Shown here: piece after piece, positions 31,806 through 33,081 of the stretch | Numbering within the stretch: position 1 is the stretch's first letter | How the letters are laid out: the number at the start of each line of letters is the position of its first letter | From: JAEUJM01 sp044221555 | Lineage (GTDB): Bacteria; Actinomycetota; Acidimicrobiia; Acidimicrobiales; DATDAH01 | NCBI GenBank assembly: GCA_044221555.1 | Contig: JBGAOY010000037.1 | Coordinates: forward strand, 1-33,081 | Direction: 5' to 3' | Length of the DNA: 33,081 nucleotides | Notes under the pieces: generated by a model | What the model was told of the DNA's origin: nothing | Databases searched by the model: none | The model's input: only the letters and a program-made list of their open reading frames with translations | Position numbers and translations under genes: made by a program

Positions 31806-33081
31806 ATGCGCTTGACCCGTCCCAGATGGCCCGGATGGGGAGCTCGATGCCTCGTGGTCGCGGTCATCGCCGTCTCAGGGACACGCCCTCCGGCGCCGGT
31901 CTCGGCGCAGGCCGGCCCTGCCACGTCGTCAGTGGCGTTCTTCGGGGACTCGATCGGCCACGACGCCGAGCAGGCGCTGCGAGACCAGATCTCACCCCTC
32001 TACCCGTTCGAGTCCCACACCGAAGACGCCGCCGACGTCCCCCACTGGGCCGGGGACATCGCCACGCTGGCGCGCAGCCCGCGCCGACCGCACACACTGC
32101 TCATCGAGCTCGGCACCGCGGACGCCGGCTGGGACCACTCGACTGCCACCTTCGAAGCCGACGTGCGCGCCCTCCTCGACGTGGCCAGCCCCCGGGTCCC
32201 GTGCATCCGCTGGTTCGACCTACGCGCCGAGCCCAGCCTGTACCGGTACGTGAACGCCCACGCCGTCGCGTTCAACCGGGTGCTGTGGCGGGTGGCCGCC
32301 GACTACCCCAACGTCGAGATCGTGCACTACTCGTACTGGGCGGCGCTCGCCCACGACGGCCCCTACTGGCACCCTGACCACCTCCACCACAGCCCCGCAG
32401 GGCGCCACGAGTTCGCCCGGCTGGCCCGGCAGGCCGCCATCGGGTGCGACCCCGCCCGCACCACCGGCCCGTTCTGGGACGTGCCTGACGACAACCCCGC
32501 CGGCCGTGCCGTCGCCTGGATGGCCGCCAACGAGATCGCCTACGGCTACCCCGCCAACCACACCTACCGCGCCGTCGTCGGCACCCAGTTGCCGCCCGTC
32601 ACCCGCAAGCAGGCCGCCACCCAGCTGTGGCGACTCGCCGGAAGACCCGCCGGCTACCCGCCCAACCCGTGGCCCGACGCGCCCGCCCGCAGCAGCGCCG
32701 CCTTCGACTGGGCCGCCGCCACCGGCGTGCTGACCCCCACCCTGGACGGCACCATCCAACCCACCCGACCGATCAGCCGCGCCGAGTTCGTCACCGCCTT
32801 GTGGCGCCTCGCGGGATCACCGGTGGGTCTCGCGCCACACCCCTGGTCCGACGCGCCCCCGGAGCTCGGCGACGCCCTCGACTGGGCCTATCAGACCGGG
32901 ATCATCACCGGGTACGCCGACGGCACCTTCCGCCCCACGCGCAACATCACCCGAGCCCAGGCCGCCAGAGCCGTCTACGCCTACCACCAGGCCACCACTC
33001 CACCACCGGCCACCCCGTCGGCCACGAGCCAGACCACACCGACCACCCTGCCCCCCACCACCCTGCCCCCCACCACCCTGC
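31806..33081 (+). CDS. Secreted SGNH-hydrolase-like protein with SLH domains (3' end outside window)
   Basis: At least 425 residues, cut by the window end. A signal peptide (MRLTRPRWPGW, then CLVVAVIAVSG, cleavage near SAQA) leads to an SGNH/GDSL-type domain (about 40-212): AFFGDSIGHD with nucleophile S49, LIELGTADAG in the block III position, and D191-x2-H194 in HPDHLHHSP. Three S-layer-homology-like segments follow (about 224-278, 288-335, 347-394), with typical FDWAAATGVL, ISRAEFVTALWRLAG and GYADGTFRPTRNITRAQAA. The tail is Pro/Thr-rich and repetitive. It is probably an esterase or deacetylase of cell-wall or surface glycans, anchored to the wall through its SLH domains. AGGAGG precedes ATG 31806 (GTG 31803 is an alternative). 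The divergent SDR gene lies 245 bp away. Confidence 0.87.
   Translation, partial: MRLTRPRWPGWGARCLVVAVIAVSGTRPPAPVSAQAGPATSSVAFFGDSIGHDAEQALRDQISPLYPFESHTEDAADVPHWAGDIATLARSPRRPHTLLIELGTADAGWDHSTATFEADVRALLDVASPRVPCIRWFDLRAEPSLYRYVNAHAVAFNRVLWRVAADYPNVEIVHYSYWAALAHDGPYWHPDHLHHSPAGRHEFARLARQAAIGCDPARTTGPFWDVPDDNPAGRAVAWMAANEIAYGYPANHTYRAVVGTQLPPVTRKQAATQLWRLAGRPAGYPPNPWPDAPARSSAAFDWAAATGVLTPTLDGTIQPTRPISRAEFVTALWRLAGSPVGLAPHPWSDAPPELGDALDWAYQTGIITGYADGTFRPTRNITRAQAARAVYAYHQATTPPPATPSATSQTTPTTLPPTTLPPTTL
33042..33081. repeat. 15-bp tandem repeat encoding TTLPP, cut by window end
   Basis: ACCACCCTGCCCCCC occurs at 33042-33056 and 33057-33071, and a third partial copy reaches the window end. In frame it encodes Thr-Thr-Leu-Pro-Pro units, a wall-spanning or glycosylated linker type. 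The total copy number is not visible. Confidence 0.85.

Noticed and set aside
31748..32377. Short plus-strand frame overlapping the SGNH/SLH gene
   Set aside because: It is out of frame with the gene at 31806, which has a ribosome site, signal peptide and catalytic motifs.
1..33081. tRNA, rRNA, CRISPR array, integrase or transposase
   Set aside because: I looked for conserved T-loop words, regularly spaced identical repeats and recombinase motifs and found none; a tRNA could still be missed by eye.

Overview
This is a very GC-rich stretch of bacterial chromosome with many GTG starts, short intergenic gaps, GTGA/ATGA stop-start overlaps, Ser/Thr kinases, Rieske and Baeyer-Villiger oxygenases, acyl-CoA ligases, and SLH/VCBS surface proteins. 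The style suggests a high-GC actinobacterium, and I infer class Acidimicrobiia (Iamia/Ilumatobacter-like) from gene content only. I see no rRNA, tRNA, CRISPR array, transposase, integrase or phage structural module. All 25 calls are protein genes and no intergenic gap exceeds about 245 bp.

Region 1 (1-9.8 kb) looks catabolic. A Rieske oxygenase and a Baeyer-Villiger monooxygenase diverge from a shared promoter region. They are followed by an EEP-family phosphohydrolase, a VOC protein, a cyclase-family hydrolase diverging from a metal-dependent amidohydrolase, an SDR dehydrogenase and an acyl-CoA ligase. The set fits oxygenation, ring opening, hydrolysis and CoA activation of a cyclic or aromatic ketone-type substrate, but the substrate is unknown. 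A second set of similar character lies at 28-31.6 kb (zinc alcohol dehydrogenase, acyl-CoA ligase, SDR). A TauD-type dioxygenase and an alpha/beta hydrolase form a short operon at 11.4-13.3 kb.

Region 2 (9.9-11.4 and 23.5-26.0 kb) is signalling. It holds a canonical membrane Ser/Thr kinase, and separately a two-gene operon pairing a DUF6777/DUF2135-like membrane protein with a soluble kinase-fold protein. The latter has lost most catalytic residues and ends in an SH3-like domain.

Region 3 (13.4-23.4 kb) is envelope and glycan. It contains a secreted PQQ-type sugar dehydrogenase with three prealbumin-like repeats, and a seven-blade VCBS propeller fused to a GDPD/PI-PLC-like phosphodiesterase. 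Next come a membrane protein and a DegT-type sugar aminotransferase. A divergent operon follows: small unknown protein, homoserine-dehydrogenase-like protein, GT4 glycosyltransferase with an inserted beta-sandwich, and NAD-dependent epimerase. Together these look like nucleotide-sugar and surface-polysaccharide biosynthesis. A Tat-type beta-helix protein (26.2-27.9 kb) and an SGNH-hydrolase/SLH protein cut off by the window end add to the surface theme.

The most unusual items are: an in-frame 42-bp-period palindromic repeat inserted in the Baeyer-Villiger monooxygenase; the pseudokinase/DUF6777 pair; the homoserine-dehydrogenase-like gene in a glycan operon; and a co-axial nested 43-bp inverted repeat at 7067-7109. 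None is proven new; all rest on reading by eye.
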